From assembly GCA_012960305.1 (NCBI GenBank), contig DUBM01000009.1, forward strand, positions 128,413 to 192,412: a stretch of DNA of 64,000 nt, written 5' to 3'. This DNA comes from Gammaproteobacteria bacterium. GTDB taxonomy: Bacteria > Pseudomonadota > Gammaproteobacteria > Pseudomonadales > Pseudohongiellaceae. The translations under genes were made by a program, and so were the position numbers. Positions 37,342 to 46,058 of this stretch are shown piece after piece. Under the pieces are notes generated by a model that searched no databases, was not told where the DNA came from, and saw only the letters and a list, made by a program, of their open reading frames with translations. Position 1 is the stretch's first letter. Each line of letters begins with the position of its first letter.

Positions 37342-38391
37342 GTGATTCCCGCGCCTAAGTTCAAAATAAAAGCGAAAATAAATTTTCAGTTGAAATCAAA
37401 AGGCGTCGTAATCAGCGTTGCCGCCTGTGTAGCTTTTTCTCTTACTGCAACAGCCTTTGCGCAAACGGACTATGTGCCCTCAAAAACTGAATATGGTCAA
37501 CCAGACTTGCAAGGTGTCTGGAATTTTGCGTCACATACGCCCCTGCAGCGGGCAGAAAAATATGGTGACCGAGAGTATGTAACGCCAGAAGAAAACGAGG
37601 AAAACCGAAAACAATCAATTGACTCTTTCGAGGCTAGAGCTGAATCTCATTTTGACGGTGTTGGCGGCTACAACTCTTTTTGGTATGAGCGAGCGGCTAT
37701 TGGCTATGATCTTCGCACGTCATTAATCACCTATCCCACAAATGGACGTATTCCAGAATTGGTAGAAGGCGTTACCATGCAAAGAGGCGGTGTGGGCAGT
37801 GATATTCCTGGTGAGCGTCCAGTACGATACGTTGTTGGTGGAATCTCAAAAGATGGGCCCGAAGATCGCGGTCTATCTGAACGCTGCATTGTTGGCTTTA
37901 ATGCGGGGCCACCCTTTATGCCCAGTAGCTACAATAATAATGTCCAATTAGTGCAACATCGTGATCACGTGGTCATAATTACAGAAATGATGCACGACGC
38001 GCGCATTGTTCCATTGAGTCAAGGCCCTGGGCTCGATGATGGTATCCGGCTTTGGTCTGGTGATTCGCGAGGGTATTGGGATGGAGATACTCTAGTGGTG
38101 GAGTCCAAAAACTTTACTAGCATGACACAAAGCCTTATCGGTTCACCCAACGGAGATTCCTACGATAAATTTCTCACCGAAAGGTTTACTCGAGTCAACG
38201 ATGCAACCGTTGAGTATGAATTTACGGTCGATGATCCCGGGACGTTCACAGACAAAATCACCGCGATGGTGCCAATGACGCAAGTTGATGGTCTGCTATA
38301 TGAATATGCTTGCCATGAAGGAAATTATGGAATGATTAATTTGCTTCGCGGAGAAAGGCGGCAAGAGATGGATGCGCAGGGAATTCAATAA
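37342..38391 (+). CDS. secreted unknown protein, paralogue 1 of four
   Basis: 349 residues starting at a GTG (37342) after a CAGGAG site. Signal region VVISVAACVAFSLTATAFAQ. Shares with three neighbours the pattern GQPDLQGVWNF, YNSFWYERA, GLSERCIVGFNAGPP, MMHDARIVPL, GDSRGYWDGDTLVVE and YEYACHEGNYGM. The invariant Cys of SERC and of ACHEG could form a disulphide. No catalytic motif recognised. The product is extracytoplasmic by signal peptide; function unknown. Confidence 0.82.
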   Translation: MIPAPKFKIKAKINFQLKSKGVVISVAACVAFSLTATAFAQTDYVPSKTEYGQPDLQGVWNFASHTPLQRAEKYGDREYVTPEENEENRKQSIDSFEARAESHFDGVGGYNSFWYERAAIGYDLRTSLITYPTNGRIPELVEGVTMQRGGVGSDIPGERPVRYVVGGISKDGPEDRGLSERCIVGFNAGPPFMPSSYNNNVQLVQHRDHVVIITEMMHDARIVPLSQGPGLDDGIRLWSGDSRGYWDGDTLVVESKNFTSMTQSLIGSPNGDSYDKFLTERFTRVNDATVEYEFTVDDPGTFTDKITAMVPMTQVDGLLYEYACHEGNYGMINLLRGERRQEMDAQGIQ

Positions 38392-38617
38392 CTGGGGTTT
38401 GAGATTTGAGAGTAAAGCTTAGAATTTACTTTTCAGAGCCTCGAGTAAAGCAAAGCTTGGGCTATTTCCGCAATGTTTCGAATCCAAACGTTCCAACTGA
38501 CTAGTTTCTTCGAATCACAGGAATGTATTGAGCGCAGTCAGACATTCGCTGGAAAAGATTAGCCAAGCAATCAGACAAGTCAACCCAGCCCAGATCAATT
38601 GGTCCCCTTAATTCGTT

Positions 38618-39640
38618 TTATTGTTCCGCGTCCATTTCCAACCGGCGCGCACCAGCCAAAGAACCCGGCATTGAATAGTTGCCTTCATGACAAGCATACT
38701 CATACATGCCTCCTTCAGTGGCATAGAAACTAAGTTCCGCTGTCCAAGGCTGCAAGTAAATATTGCTGTCTTCAACAGTAAATTGGTAAAAGATTTCATT
38801 GTCTGCATAACGACTAAATCTTTCGGTAATGCGTCCTTCCTTGGTAATAGGGACTGAGCTCTGGCTCATTTGCTGTGGATTAATATTCACAGTTTCAACC
38901 ACTAGTACGTCGTCTTCATACCAACCGACAGAATCACCAAACCATTGTTCAAGCTCGACAGGACGTCGCGTTGCTCGCGCCTCAATGGCAGAGTCAAACA
39001 TTGGAATAATGCGTGCATCGTGGACCATCTCCACCACGATCATGACGTAGTCATCGGTTTGTACGAATTGATAAGTGTTGTTATAGAGTGCGCCCATCAT
39101 TCCAGGTCCAGCCTTGTTGCCAAAACCTAACAGGCACCTTTCAGAATTAGGAAAAGCCTCAGGTCCGCGAAAGTCTCCGACGCCAGTGGCATAGCGGGTA
39201 CCAAAACTAGCTCGTTCAAAATCGAATACTGGGTTTTCTAGTCGCGGCACTCTGCCATTCTCTGGATTAACGATATATGAACTACGATATTCGCCTTTAA
39301 CCAGGGCCAGGTTCGAACCAGGGCTTACCCAAAAATTATTGTAGGCCCGAGTGCCAAAGTCATCACCTGCGGCTTCTGGCGTATCGTTTATGCCGTCGCC
39401 TTCGTCCAGGCCTCCTTCAAGACCGGCGATAGGTGTCACAGCAGAAATAGCGAGAGCTTCCTCGGGTGAAACGATCAGGCTTTCCACTCCCGTAGGGCGA
39501 GTAAGATTTGTTAAAGATGCATTGGTCCAAATCCCTTCGAGATCAGGCCGGTCTGCTTGCGCCCAGGCTGAAGAACAGGCCAGCGTGGTCAAAGTCAATA
39601 AAGATCCAATTCGAGCAGACTGTTTTAGTAGGAATGTCAT
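38618..39640 (-). CDS. secreted unknown protein, paralogue 2 of four
   Basis: 340 residues, opposite strand to its paralogues. Signal region SLLTLTTLACSSAWAQ. Family motifs in divergent form: RPDLEGIWTNASL, YNNFWVSPG, SERCLLGFGNKAGP, MVHDARIIPM, GDSVGWYEDDVLVVE and YEYACHEGNYSM. The most diverged copy by eye together with copy 4 (both end LAGAR rather than LRGER). Preceded by a GGAGG-type site at its start. Function unknown. Confidence 0.82.
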   Translation of the reverse strand: MTFLLKQSARIGSLLTLTTLACSSAWAQADRPDLEGIWTNASLTNLTRPTGVESLIVSPEEALAISAVTPIAGLEGGLDEGDGINDTPEAAGDDFGTRAYNNFWVSPGSNLALVKGEYRSSYIVNPENGRVPRLENPVFDFERASFGTRYATGVGDFRGPEAFPNSERCLLGFGNKAGPGMMGALYNNTYQFVQTDDYVMIVVEMVHDARIIPMFDSAIEARATRRPVELEQWFGDSVGWYEDDVLVVETVNINPQQMSQSSVPITKEGRITERFSRYADNEIFYQFTVEDSNIYLQPWTAELSFYATEGGMYEYACHEGNYSMPGSLAGARRLEMDAEQ

Positions 39641-39737
39641 GTGGTGCCTCCGAGAGGATTAGTTTGCCAATTTGACTAGCTGTATCATAAATGGGGTCAG
39701 GGCAAATATACAGTGTTGAATAGCAACTCTAGCTCAG

Positions 39738-40631
39738 CTACTCGGCCAGAAAAATCCTAACCCGTTTTATAAAACCTTCAAGCTGGTCGTGATGAACCCA
39801 ATGGCCGGCTTTTTCAAATGCTTCAACCTCCAAAGGGCAATTGAAGTACTTGCTGCGACCGTCGGCTACTGGGTCTGATGCCCAGGACTCAACGCCACGC
39901 ACTAATAAAGTAGGACAAGTGATATCACCCCACAACCCCCTTACTTCTTCGGCAGGTCGACCACTGAATTCGAAAAAACGCACATAGTTGTCGAATTTCC
40001 AGCTGAAGGTGCCGTCTTCATTTTGATTGCTGCCATGAATAGTTAGATGGCGAGCTTGTGCTTCAGATAAATGAGGGTTTTCATTCTGCATGCGCTGGAA
40101 TGCATCTTCCAGAGTCGTGTAACGTCGCGCCAAGCGTCCAGATGATTTACGGAGGTCGTCCATCCAGCTGCGTATCCGTTCGCCCTTGGGGTTTTTCGCT
40201 TGTTTCTTAATCATAGTGGGAGATGGTCCCAAACCTTCAATGGCAACCAATTTTTGCACATTGTTAGGATAGAGAGCTGTGTACATCAGCGCTATAGAGC
40301 CGCCCAGAGAATGGCCAATTACAGTAACTGGGGCCATGCCTTTTTGGTGCAACAATTGCGCGATGTCGTAAACATAATCTAATTGATTATAGGAACCGCC
40401 AACCATCCACTCGCTATCACCATGACCGCGTAAATCTGGCGCAAAGATGTGATATTCATCGCGGAAATGTTCCGCTACCCAATCCCAATTACGGCAGTGA
40501 TCGCGGCCACCGTGGATAAGAATCATCGGCGGTGCTTCAGGGTTACCCCAATCTACGTAGTTGAGGCGTAGGCGCTGGGAGAAATAGTTGTGTGAGGTCG
40601 GGCCAGCGATGCTGAGAGTACTATCTGGCAT
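39738..40631 (-). CDS. alpha/beta hydrolase
   Basis: 297-residue hydrolase without a signal peptide. Oxyanion region ILIHGGRDHCRNWDWVA, nucleophile elbow VIGHSLGGSIALMY, acid strand TLLVRGVESWASDP and catalytic His in FEKAGHWVHHDQ. Close to epoxide-hydrolase/haloalkane-dehalogenase-like groups in order of motifs; substrate unknown. It sits inside the paralogue cluster, same strand as paralogue 2 and 97 nt upstream of it, so could be cotranscribed. Confidence 0.88.
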   Translation of the reverse strand: MPDSTLSIAGPTSHNYFSQRLRLNYVDWGNPEAPPMILIHGGRDHCRNWDWVAEHFRDEYHIFAPDLRGHGDSEWMVGGSYNQLDYVYDIAQLLHQKGMAPVTVIGHSLGGSIALMYTALYPNNVQKLVAIEGLGPSPTMIKKQAKNPKGERIRSWMDDLRKSSGRLARRYTTLEDAFQRMQNENPHLSEAQARHLTIHGSNQNEDGTFSWKFDNYVRFFEFSGRPAEEVRGLWGDITCPTLLVRGVESWASDPVADGRSKYFNCPLEVEAFEKAGHWVHHDQLEGFIKRVRIFLAE

Positions 40632-41304
40632 AAGAATAATCGATTGTTAAAAACGCATTGATTATAGCCTATTCAAAAGAAATAATGCTTAGGCTTTGGA
40701 TTTTGAAGAGATGCTGCAGGCTTCGATTTATAGGTAAAGAGCATTCGAATTTTGTAAGTATCCTCGTTTGTGACTGAGTCAGAAAGCTAAAGAGCGAAAA
40801 AACTGTAGAACGATCCCGTGGAGTTTCGCAAATATATCATATTTTGAATGTTAGGAAATAATACTAATATTTAATATCACTGTTAAGTATTAGTGTCATT
40901 AGGTGCCAGTGCTTATAGATTCATGCATTTAACCCATGCTGAACCACTGGAATTCGAAACCTCTATCTCTCAGTGCTCGAGGAAAAGGCAGAAATCACCG
41001 CATTACTGAGAGTCATACTTATAGAAAAAAGTAATAACAACACTGAAACAATAACGAAGCAGTTTTTAAAATGCAGAAATATATTCTCTTAAGCGAATAA
41101 GCTTTGGGTTTGTTAGGATTCAATCATGATGGCTAGAGATAGCTGTTCATATCGGCTTTGGAATTCATGTGATTGTATATAGTGGTAGATAACGTCTAAT
41201 AACCTCGCTGAACCCAATCGGCATGCTCAATGACTTCTAATTGGCTATTTACTATGAATTACATTAACTTAGACTCGAGTTTAAACAAGAAAGGGTGAAC
41301 CGCT
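40632..41304. other. intergenic region before paralogues 3 and 4
   Basis: About 670 nt, AT-rich, the longest empty stretch of the window. No supported ORF. One loose inverted repeat (ACTAATA / TATTAGT, near 40864-40895) without a T-tract. It holds the promoter of the paralogue 3-4 pair; GAAAGGGTG lies just before the start at 41305. Confidence 0.5.
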
Positions 41305-42324
41305 ATGAGAACACAACTTTTACTACTTCTTGCATTATTAGTGGCCCCGATTGGCCTGTCTACAGCCCAGTCTGCTGAAGACTATACAGTGCCTCGCACA
41401 GAATGGGGACAGCCTGACCTGCAAGGGATTTGGAATTTTAATTCTAGTACGCCAATGCAGCGACCCGAACGCTTCGGTACACAGGAGTTTCTAACGCCTG
41501 AAGAAGTGGAACAAGACCGCACTCGTCAGGCAGCAGCCCGTGTGGCGGCCGATGTAGCTGAGGCTAAACTTAATCTTAATCCTCAAGCCCCGCCAGTGGG
41601 TGAGAGTACCGGTGGTTACAATAACTTCTGGTATGAAACAGCGAGCATTGGAGAAAACGTTCGCACGTCTCTGATTGTCTACCCAGAAAACGGTCGTCTC
41701 CCAGCGAGAGTCGAAGGTGCTGCAGTACATACTGCCAACCTTGGGCCAGATGTCGAAGGTGATCGTCCGGTTCTTGCAGTGTTTGGTGGCATAGGTAAAG
41801 ACGGGCCAGAAGATCGCGGTCTTTCGGAACGTTGCTTAATTGGTTTTAATGCCGGACCACCTTTCACTGGCGGTGGTTACAACGCTAACGTGCAGATCAT
41901 TCAGAATCAGGACCATGTAGTAATTCTGACTGAGATGGTCCATGACGCTAGAATCGTTCCATTGGATCGGAACGGATCTATCGATGATGATATCCGTCTC
42001 TGGTCAGGTGACTCACGAGGTTATTTCGACGGTGATACTTTAGTCGTTGAAACGAAAAATTTTAGCGACCTGACTCCTAGCTTTAGCCGTTTTGGTAATG
42101 CGAAAGACAAGACGTTAACTGAAAGGTTTAGTCGAGCAAATCGATTCACTGTAGAGTACGCTTGGACTTTGGAAGACCCTTCTACGTTCACTGACAAAAT
42201 CTCCGCTACCATGCCAATGACTAAGGTGGCCGGTCAGCTTTATGAATACGGTTGTCATGAAGGTAACTATGGTATGTTAAATATTCTTCGCGGCGAGCGG
42301 ATGAAGGAACGTCGAGGAGAATAA
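41305..42324 (+). CDS. secreted unknown protein, paralogue 3 of four
   Basis: 339 residues with signal peptide LLLLLALLVAPIGLSTAQ. Closest by eye to paralogue 1: GQPDLQGIWNFNSSTPMQRPERFG, YNNFWYETA, GPEDRGLSERCLIGFNAGPPF, MVHDARIVPL, GDSRGYFDGDTLVVE, YEYGCHEGNYGM and LRGER. Clear ribosome site. Thirty-one nt separate it from paralogue 4, so they are one transcript. Function unknown. Confidence 0.84.
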   Translation: MRTQLLLLLALLVAPIGLSTAQSAEDYTVPRTEWGQPDLQGIWNFNSSTPMQRPERFGTQEFLTPEEVEQDRTRQAAARVAADVAEAKLNLNPQAPPVGESTGGYNNFWYETASIGENVRTSLIVYPENGRLPARVEGAAVHTANLGPDVEGDRPVLAVFGGIGKDGPEDRGLSERCLIGFNAGPPFTGGGYNANVQIIQNQDHVVILTEMVHDARIVPLDRNGSIDDDIRLWSGDSRGYFDGDTLVVETKNFSDLTPSFSRFGNAKDKTLTERFSRANRFTVEYAWTLEDPSTFTDKISATMPMTKVAGQLYEYGCHEGNYGMLNILRGERMKERRGE

Positions 42325-42355
42325 TTTCTAGCAACATCCTTTTTCGGAGGAAACC

Positions 42356-43378
42356 ATGAAAAAAGAATTGGTAGCTCTTATGACTATGCTAGCTGTTGTC
42401 TTAGTTCCAACACTGGCAGTTAGCCAAGATGATTTCTCACGCACGCCATCTGGTAAGCCGGACTTCAATGGTAACTACGACATCTCCACGCTTACACCAT
42501 TCCAGCGCCCGAGTGAATATGGCGATCGCCTGTATCTGAACCAAGAAGAAGTACAGGCACTACGAGATCGTGAAATGAATGCCCGATCTAGTGGCTCTGA
42601 GCTCAGCAATCCTGACCGTGGCGCTCCGACTCAAGGTGGAGATATTGGTTCCTATAACGATTTCTGGTTTGACCGTGGCAGTGATGGTTTCACTATCGAT
42701 GGACAGTATCCAACTTCGATCCTGACCTATCCGGAAGATGGTCGCATGCCTGCTCGTACCGCCGAAGGTCAAGTTAAGGCCGATGCGGCACCGAAATTTG
42801 CTTGGCCTGAAAGGGAGGGAGCCTGGTGGTTAGAGACTGGCGATCAACCCTACGACGGTCCTGAGAATCAAACCTTGGCGGTGCGCTGTATCTACCACCA
42901 GCCTGCGACCATTCCGATTACGCCGCGGGTTTATAACAATTTAAAAACAATCGTGCAGACTGAAGACTACCTGATGCTCAATATTGAGTGGATGCATTGG
43001 TCACGCATAATTCGCATCGATGACAAAGAGCACATGCCAGCTACCCTCGCCACCTATGATGGTGATTCAATCGGCTGGTGGGAAGGTGACACTCTTGTGG
43101 TAGAAACAATTAATTTCATGGATCAGCCCCATCAACCGGCTGACCGCAAAGTAATTGAGCGTTTCAGGCCAAACAATGGCGGTGGATTGGTGTACAGCTT
43201 TGAAGTAGCAGACGCTGATTATACCGATTCCTATAGCGGTGAAATGGTTTGGCCGAGCTCAGACCAAGCTAACTATGAGTACGCCTGTCATGAAGGTAAT
43301 CATGCTATGGCTGGAACGCTCGCGGGCGCTCGGGTACGAGAAAGAGAACATCGTGAACAGAATGGTTTGGAAGATTAG
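42356..43378 (+). CDS. secreted unknown protein, paralogue 4 of four
   Basis: 340 residues with signal peptide LVALMTMLAVVLVPTLAVSQ. Motifs: GKPDFNGNYDISTLTPFQRP, YNDFWFDRG, LAVRCIYHQPATIP in place of the SERC segment, WMHWSRIIRI, GDSIGWWEGDTLVVE, YEYACHEGNHAM. GGAGG 6-8 nt before the ATG. Second gene of the pair; a terminator-like hairpin follows. Function unknown. Confidence 0.84.
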   Translation: MKKELVALMTMLAVVLVPTLAVSQDDFSRTPSGKPDFNGNYDISTLTPFQRPSEYGDRLYLNQEEVQALRDREMNARSSGSELSNPDRGAPTQGGDIGSYNDFWFDRGSDGFTIDGQYPTSILTYPEDGRMPARTAEGQVKADAAPKFAWPEREGAWWLETGDQPYDGPENQTLAVRCIYHQPATIPITPRVYNNLKTIVQTEDYLMLNIEWMHWSRIIRIDDKEHMPATLATYDGDSIGWWEGDTLVVETINFMDQPHQPADRKVIERFRPNNGGGLVYSFEVADADYTDSYSGEMVWPSSDQANYEYACHEGNHAMAGTLAGARVREREHREQNGLED

Positions 43379-43441
43379 ATCAAATTTTAAACAGTAGGTG
43401 TTAAATATGTCGGTTCATCAATTGCACCGAGTCGATATAGT

Positions 43442-43488
43442 AACAGTAGAGTAGTTTATAACTGTTACTCAGTAGACTGTTTTTTTTA
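43442..43488 (+). terminator. probable Rho-independent terminator after the paralogue 3-4 pair
   Basis: Interrupted stem: AACAG and GAGTA (43442-43453) pair with TACTC and CTGTT (43466-43481), followed by a run of T (43480-43487). About 65 nt after the stop. Confidence 0.5.
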
Positions 43489-43660
43489 ATATCTTCTTTT
43501 TCAAACCAACAATTTAATTCACCTAACAGCCATAAAGGTTATACCAGATTGATCTTAGAACGCCGTCTTTAAGATGGTTATATTTCTCGTGGCAAAGTTG
43601 AGCGTGGAAAAGCCGGTCAAGGAAGCAGACAAACTTTATGATGAGTCGAGATCAGAGTGA

Positions 43661-43894
43661 GATGATGAGGACATTGGACAATATTTAGAGTGCAAGATCC
43701 CTTATCGAATTCCTTACACTTTGAGACACACCCGCGCTGGTGAATTAATCAGCCAGGGACAAGGTGAAAAAGGCCCAAGGGAATTGGGTCACACTAGGGC
43801 AATGTTTGAAAGCATCTATGCAGAGATTTTGGATGGCTATAAAGATAGGAATGAAGACTATTCTTTGTTAGAACCAAAGAACGTTATCCTCTAG
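43661..43894 (+). pseudogene. tyrosine recombinase (phage-type integrase) C-terminal remnant
   Basis: A 77-codon open stretch ending at TAG (43892-43894), bounded by a stop upstream (TGA 43658). It reads the catalytic C-terminus of a tyrosine integrase: IPYTLRHTRAGELISQG (Arg of the H-x-x-R box), ELGHT (second box) and IYAEI with the nucleophile Tyr. No start codon in a sensible place and the N-terminal domains are absent. Upstream in another frame (about 43574-43641) GYISRGKVERGKAGQGSRQTL could be a further scrap. It lies 76 nt from the 3' end of tRNA-Asp, the usual place for an integrase. Confidence 0.8.
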
Positions 43895-43970
43895 TGGATA
43901 CTAAAAACTGTATATTTATACAATTAAAAAATAAATTCCCAATTAAATCAATAAGTTAAATTAAATAAAA

Positions 43971-44047
43971 TGGCGGACCGGACGGGACTCGAACCCGCGA
44001 CCTCCGGCGTGACAGGCCGGCATTCTAACCAGCTGAACTACCGGTCC
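43971..44047 (-). tRNA. tRNA-Asp (GTC)
   Basis: 77 nt including encoded CCA. Starts GGACCGGTAGTTCAG, anticodon loop CTGTCAC gives GTC, T-arm GGGTTCGAGTCCC, acceptor closes with CCGGTCC then G-CCA. Very like E. coli tRNA-Asp. It lies 20 nt after tRNA-Val on the same strand. Confidence 0.98.
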
Positions 44048-44067
44048 GCAATTTGCCAAACAATGTA

Positions 44068-44143
44068 TGGTGGGTGGTGAGGGATTTGAACCCCCGACAT
44101 TCGCCTTGTAAGGGCGACGCTCTCCCAACTGAGCTAACCACCC
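44068..44143 (-). tRNA. tRNA-Val (TAC)
   Basis: 76 nt including CCA. Starts GGGTGGTTAGCTCAG, anticodon loop CTTACAA gives TAC, T-arm GGGTTCAAATCCC, acceptor CCACCC then A-CCA. Probably one transcript with tRNA-Asp. Confidence 0.98.
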
Positions 44144-44236
44144 GCATTACAGGCAGACGCGCATTTTACCCATATGGGTCGTCTTGTCAACAAATGCGCT
44201 GCTTTCAGCCAATTTAGCAACCACTTACCAGCCTAT

Positions 44237-44398
44237 TTACAGCATGGGATCCGACCTGTCCCAATCTTCTAAAAGCTCTACATCGCGAAAAGATTCGGCA
44301 CTCTCTAAATAGACTTTATAGAACAAAGCCTCGGACTCTATTTCGGCTAAAATATTAAGCCTACTCTCTGCCCCGTACAAATTTAAAGGTCTATACAC
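44237..44398 (-). CDS. possible small ORF, 53 residues, GTG start
   Basis: Minus-strand frame upstream of tRNA-Val: GTG at 44398 after GAGAG, then YRPLNLYGAESRLNILAEIE and acidic ESAESFRDVELLEDWDRSDPML, stop at 44237. It is strongly acidic and uses ordinary codons, but no family is recognised and the ribosome site is modest. It fills the otherwise empty gap before queD, with which it is divergent. Confidence 0.35.
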   Translation of the reverse strand: MYRPLNLYGAESRLNILAEIESEALFYKVYLESAESFRDVELLEDWDRSDPML

Positions 44399-44451
44399 AA
44401 AACGAATCTCTCGATAAACTGTGCGGCTGCAAATGCCAGCAACGGATCTCT

Positions 44452-44811
44452 GTGTTGAAAATTTTCAAGGAATTTACCTTCGAAGCGGCACATCGACTGC
44501 CCAACGTACCCTCAGGCCACAAATGCTTTCGACTCCACGGTCATTCATTCGCATTGCGAATCAGTGTTGAAGGAGAGGTGGGAGCTGAAAGTGGTTGGGT
44601 GATAGACTTCTCTGACATAAGCAACGCATTCGAGCCTATTCTCAAACAGCTCGACCATTATTACCTCAACGAGATTGAAGGCTTGGAAAACCCAACCAGT
44701 GAAAATGTCGCTCGGTGGATCTGGGAGAGGCTCCAACCCGGCCTACCCCAATTGTCAGAAGTTGAAATCAGAGAAACATGCACAAGCGGTTGCAGCTATC
44801 AGGGCAAGTAA
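44452..44811 (+). CDS. queD: 6-carboxytetrahydropterin synthase
   Basis: Queuosine precursor pathway enzyme turning dihydroneopterin triphosphate into 6-carboxy-tetrahydropterin. 119 residues. Zinc ligands in EAAHRL and HGHSF, the catalytic Cys in GHKCFRLHGH and the C-terminal Glu/Cys segment EVEIRETCTSGC are intact. Starts at GTG 44452 or TTG 44455; there is no ATG nearby. Convergent with the ferredoxin reductase gene. Confidence 0.95.
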   Translation: MLKIFKEFTFEAAHRLPNVPSGHKCFRLHGHSFALRISVEGEVGAESGWVIDFSDISNAFEPILKQLDHYYLNEIEGLENPTSENVARWIWERLQPGLPQLSEVEIRETCTSGCSYQGK

Positions 44812-44831
44812 ACGAGGAGAGGAGAGAAGAA

Positions 44832-46058
44832 CTAGCTCAAAAAATTGAGCGGCTCAACTGATTCGTCCGAAAGGACTGACGAATCAAGAACCGATCTATT
44901 CTTTATTAATTGCTTGCTCACCAAAAATTCTTTCGGCCTAGACACACAGTCAGTTGCTAATAGAACTTTCTCTCTCAAATAGAACAACGAAAAGCTAGAT
45001 TCAAGACCAGCGTCCATATTACCTCGAACTACAATTTCATCAAAACCTTGACCCAATCCTGCCATTTGTAACTTAATCGAATACTGATCGGACCAAAACC
45101 AAGGAACTGTATCGTAAATGATTTCCTTGCCACAGATATTTGCTGCCACAACTCTCGCCTGGTCATTTGCATTCTGTACTGACTCTAACTTCAACATCCT
45201 TTCATAAACACGACTTGGATGAATTGTACAATCCCCTGCGGCATAAATATTTGAGCTACTTGTTTGACCAAATTTATCTACCACGATAGATCCAGCCTCT
45301 AATTCAATCTCTGAATCTGAAATAAATTCAGTATTAGGAAGAATGCCAACTCCAATAATCAAAAAATTTGCGCTGAATGTTTGACCACCATTACAGTGAA
45401 CAAGTTGCTCATCTCCAAGCGTCGTAATGCTTTCAATTTGTACATCAGTTTTTATTGAAACACCTTGATCCTGATGTAGCTTGCTCATGAACTTCGACAT
45501 AGACTCGCTGGTAACTCGCTGTAGAATCCTTCCTTCACGCTCAAGCACAATGACATCGACACCTTGTGCTTGAAGCACTGCTGCCGACTCTAATCCTATA
45601 TAACCTCCACCAATTACTATCACTCTTTGATTCGCCGCAATTCGCGCCCTTACTCTCAAAGCATCGTTATGATCGCGCAAGTAAAATATTCTATCCTCTT
45701 CCCCACCTAGCTCTAATTTACAGGGCCTCGCTCCAGTACAGATCGCTAATTTCTCGAAGCTTATGTCTTCATCATTAACTCGTACCAATTCTTGTTTAGT
45801 ATTAATTTCGGTGACGGCACGCCCTAATAGAAGCTCTATCTCGTTGTCTTGGAATACCTTCTCTGGCCGTAAGCGTATCTGATCGATATCCTTTGTGCCT
45901 GCAAGTAAGTCTTTAGATACTGGAGGGCGATGATAAGGAAGCTCATTTTCCCCGCTAATCAACTTTATCTTTCCTTCCCACCCCTCTCGACGCAATTGCA
46001 TAGCGAGACTTGTACCAGCGTGACTCGCACCCACAATCACACAATCTTGATCTTTCAT
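44832..46058 (-). CDS. FAD-dependent ferredoxin/rubredoxin reductase
   Basis: 408-residue NAD(P)H:ferredoxin reductase of the dioxygenase-reductase type. FAD site at the N-terminus [21 protein letters not shown], then [16 protein letters not shown] site [17 protein letters not shown] and second FAD motif [19 protein letters not shown] near the C-terminus is also typical. Supplies electrons to an oxygenase or P450 whose gene is not here. Its ATG overlaps the ung stop (ATGA). Confidence 0.9.
   Translation of the reverse strand: MKDQDCVIVGASHAGTSLAMQLRREGWEGKIKLISGENELPYHRPPVSKDLLAGTKDIDQIRLRPEKVFQDNEIELLLGRAVTEINTKQELVRVNDEDISFEKLAICTGARPCKLELGGEEDRIFYLRDHNDALRVRARIAANQRVIVIGGGYIGLESAAVLQAQGVDVIVLEREGRILQRVTSESMSKFMSKLHQDQGVSIKTDVQIESITTLGDEQLVHCNGGQTFSANFLIIGVGILPNTEFISDSEIELEAGSIVVDKFGQTSSSNIYAAGDCTIHPSRVYERMLKLESVQNANDQARVVAANICGKEIIYDTVPWFWSDQYSIKLQMAGLGQGFDEIVVRGNMDAGLESSFSLFYLREKVLLATDCVSRPKEFLVSKQLIKNRSVLDSSVLSDESVEPLNFLS

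Noticed and set aside
44834..44849. Inverted repeat GCTCAA-AAAA-TTGAGC at the convergent queD / reductase ends
   Set aside because: Lies within the reductase coding end and is not followed by a T-tract on either strand; not a convincing terminator.
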